This document shows positions 6,596 to 8,051 of a stretch of 8,051 nt of DNA, piece by piece (position 1 is the stretch's first letter; each line of letters starts with the position of its first letter). The notes beneath the pieces are model-generated. The model worked only from the letters and a program-made list of their open reading frames with translations. It did no database searches and was not told the DNA's origin. Origin of the DNA: Thiolapillus brandeum (GTDB lineage: Bacteria > Pseudomonadota > Gammaproteobacteria > Chromatiales > Chromatiaceae); contig DRLF01000098.1 in assembly GCA_011051425.1 (NCBI GenBank), forward strand, positions 1 through 8,051, read 5' to 3'. Both the position numbers and the translations under genes were made by a program.

Positions 6596-7756
6596 TCAGG
6601 TTGTTCTGGTCGAATGAAGCAACATGAATGTCGATAGCGCCGCGATGATGGCGGCAACGACAAAGGCGGTGGCAGCGCCAAAGCCTTGCCACAGCACACC
6701 AAACAGCAGGGCGCCGGGCAATGCCGCCAGTCCGGTTGTCATATGGTACAGGCCGAATGCGGTGCCTCTTTGTGAGGCGTGGCTGAAATCGCCGATAAGG
6801 GCGCGCTCGACACCTTCTGTCATGGCAAGCGCACCGCCATAGAGAAGAAAGATCGTCCAGGTCAATGCCTCACCCTGTCCATGGGCCGTGAAAGCCAGGG
6901 CAATGAGCAGTGCGATCCGCAGCCCCCAGCCAGCCAGCAGTAGTGGCACCCGACCGAAATGATCTGACAGTGCACCGGCCGGCCCTGCAACGATGGCCTT
7001 GACTGCGCTGGCGCCGGCCCAGACCAGGGGCACCCAGGCAATGGCCAGTCCGCGATCGTTGGCCCACAGCACCAGAAAAGCCTCGGGTGCACTGGCCAGG
7101 GCCAGGCCACCTGCAGCAATGATCAGACTACGCACGCGACGATCCAGCATCGACCAGCGCAACGGCGACCTGTCTGCATTTTCAACCGGGAGTGTAGTGC
7201 CATCCAACCCCCAGATCAGGAGGGCCGGTACCAACAGGCCCGGTATCAGCGACCAGAGAAAGACATGCTGCAACGGCAGGTTTGCACTGAGCAGCCCAAA
7301 GGCCAGCAGAGGACCGACCATGGCTCCGGCATTGTCCAGTGCACGATGAAAGCCAAAAGAGCGGCCCATTGTCGCCTTGTTTGTGCTGGCCGCGATCAGG
7401 GCATCGCGGGGCGAGGTGCGAATACCTTTGCCGACGCGGTCGAGAAAGCGCAGTATCAGTACCCAGGTCCAGCCAAGAGCGACACCAATCAGCGGACGTG
7501 CCAGGTTGGATACGCTGTAGCCACCCAGCACCAGCCTTTTATGATTCCAGCCCCGGTCCACCAGGCGTCCCGAAGCCAGTTTCAGGAGACTGGCGGTAGC
7601 CTCGGCGACACCCTCTATCAAACCGACGATGGCAGGACCGGCCCCCAGGGTTGCAGTCAGAAACAGGGGCAGCAAAGGGGTGATCATCTCGCTGGCGGTG
7701 TCGTTCAAAAAAGATACCAGGCCTAGGATGATGACTGTTTTGGGTAAGCCGAACAT
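6596..7756 (-). CDS. Major facilitator superfamily transporter, substrate unknown
   Basis: The 386-residue inner-membrane protein has about twelve hydrophobic helices in two halves, joined by a polar central loop at about residues 184-207. Helix 1 carries FLNDTASEM (16-24). A motif-A-like loop is at about 62-76 (SGRLVDRG) and its second-half counterpart at about 261-271 (GALSDHFGRVP). The stretch DRVGKGIRTSPRD (106-118) and TEGVERALIGD (313-323) are typical of a widespread uncharacterised MFS subfamily. Length is normal for MFS. The start codon fits the family N-terminus (GLPKTVIILGLVSFL), though no good Shine-Dalgarno precedes it. The gene converges on the copper operon and has its own promoter candidate, so it is a separate unit; nothing in the sequence shows it carries copper. 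A drug or metabolite exporter is possible but unproven. Confidence 0.9.
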   Translation of the reverse strand: MFGLPKTVIILGLVSFLNDTASEMITPLLPLFLTATLGAGPAIVGLIEGVAEATASLLKLASGRLVDRGWNHKRLVLGGYSVSNLARPLIGVALGWTWVLILRFLDRVGKGIRTSPRDALIAASTNKATMGRSFGFHRALDNAGAMVGPLLAFGLLSANLPLQHVFLWSLIPGLLVPALLIWGLDGTTLPVENADRSPLRWSMLDRRVRSLIIAAGGLALASAPEAFLVLWANDRGLAIAWVPLVWAGASAVKAIVAGPAGALSDHFGRVPLLLAGWGLRIALLIALAFTAHGQGEALTWTIFLLYGGALAMTEGVERALIGDFSHASQRGTAFGLYHMTTGLAALPGALLFGVLWQGFGAATAFVVAAIIAALSTFMLLHSTRTT

Positions 7757-7772
7757 AGTTGTTGAGTGTCAG

Positions 7773-7782
7773 CGGTATACCG
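7773..7782. promoter_or_regulatory. 10-bp perfect palindrome in the MFS leader, possible operator
   Basis: CGGTATACCG is perfectly self-complementary and falls between the candidate transcription start and the MFS start codon, about 17 bases from the ATG. A regulator site is possible, but a 10-bp palindrome can occur by chance and no second copy is seen in the window. Confidence 0.2.
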
Positions 7783-7798
7783 GAGACGATACTGTTTC

Positions 7799-7828
7799 GT
7801 CATAAGGGAAGGAATTTATATGGGTCAA
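7799..7828 (-). promoter_or_regulatory. Candidate sigma-70 promoter for the MFS gene
   Basis: On the minus strand TTGACC (7823-7828, five of six matches to the -35 consensus) is followed after 18 bases by TATGAC (7799-7804, four of six to the -10). The predicted leader is about 35 bases. It lies directly between the terminator of the upstream minus-strand gene and the MFS start, where a promoter is needed. Confidence 0.42.
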
Positions 7829-7842
7829 TCCGGATATAGCCC

Positions 7843-7869
7843 AATAAAAGCCCCCGGCTTTGCCGGGGG
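7843..7869 (-). terminator. Rho-independent terminator of the right-edge gene
   Basis: An 8-bp perfect stem, CCCCCGGC (7851-7858) with GCCGGGGG (7862-7869), closes a three-base loop. On the minus strand it is followed by CTTTTATT (7843-7850). It begins ten bases after the TAG stop of the minus-strand gene entering from the right edge, a classic intrinsic terminator layout. Confidence 0.88.
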
Positions 7870-7879
7870 ATGTGCTTAG

Positions 7880-8051
7880 CTAGTCTTCTTCCTTGACGGT
7901 TTTCTTCTCGGGTTCTTCAGAAGCCGCTTTGATCTTTGGGGAGGCAGCAGGCTTTTCAGCCGGGGGAAGTGCCGTCTTCGGTTCTGACGTGCTGTCCTTG
8001 TCATCGCTGACGATTTTCTTTTTGGCGACAGCCTTTTTCTTGGTGGTTTTC
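7880..8051 (-). CDS. C-terminal Lys/Glu/Ala-rich tail of an unidentified protein, 5' part outside window
   Basis: A minus-strand frame is open from the window edge for 56 codons and ends at TAG (7880-7882), ten bases before a strong terminator. The visible residues include 15 Lys, 11 Asp/Glu and many Ala/Pro. They begin with the basic run KTTKKKAVAKKK, become mixed in charge, and end in the acidic KEED. The stretch is low-complexity and probably disordered, of the type found as C-terminal tails on DNA- or RNA-binding proteins such as topoisomerase I, or on histone-H1-like proteins. No catalytic domain is in view, so the protein cannot be named. The terminator at the right distance and the absence of stops in a lysine-rich frame make a real coding end likely. 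Confidence 0.75.
   Translation of the reverse strand, partial: KTTKKKAVAKKKIVSDDKDSTSEPKTALPPAEKPAASPKIKAASEEPEKKTVKEED

Noticed and set aside
7265..7726. 153-codon + strand frame opposite the MFS gene
   Set aside because: It is antisense to clear MFS helices and motifs and shows no domain or start signal.

Overview
The window is a chromosome-like or island-like bacterial segment of moderately high G+C by eye. Its gene style (CopA/CopB copper oxidase pair, DUF411 protein, outer-membrane barrel) points to a Gram-negative proteobacterium, most likely a gammaproteobacterium. The species cannot be fixed from the sequence.

Positions 1-6497 (+ strand) hold a tightly packed copper-resistance cluster. 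In order it encodes: the C-terminal three quarters of a periplasmic CopA-type multicopper oxidase (its N-terminus lies outside the window); a short CopB outer-membrane protein; a periplasmic DUF411/CopG-like protein; a P1B-1 Cu(+)-exporting ATPase with three metal-binding domains; a CopZ-type copper chaperone; and a low-molecular-weight protein tyrosine phosphatase whose start overlaps the chaperone stop. The combined role is copper detoxification. CopZ and the ATPase would move Cu(+) from cytoplasm to periplasm, CopA would oxidise or sequester it there, DUF411 would assist in the periplasm, and CopB would act at the outer membrane. No copper-responsive regulator or operon promoter is visible. 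A strong hairpin without a T-run separates the oxidase/CopB/DUF411 genes from the ATPase/CopZ/phosphatase genes.

Positions 6498-6595 form a convergent intergenic region with a likely terminator for the minus-strand gene. Positions 6596-7756 (- strand) encode a 12-helix MFS transporter of unknown substrate, with a plausible sigma-70 promoter at 7799-7828. Positions 7880-8051 (- strand) hold only the lysine/glutamate-rich C-terminal tail of a gene cut by the window edge, followed by a clear Rho-independent terminator at 7843-7869.

Most of the window is a recognisable system. The points most worth a second look are the 45-bp tandem repeat array that builds a Met-rich copper-binding segment inside CopA, a probable fourth, CXXC-less ferredoxin-fold domain in the ATPase, and the translational coupling of a phosphatase to the copper chaperone.
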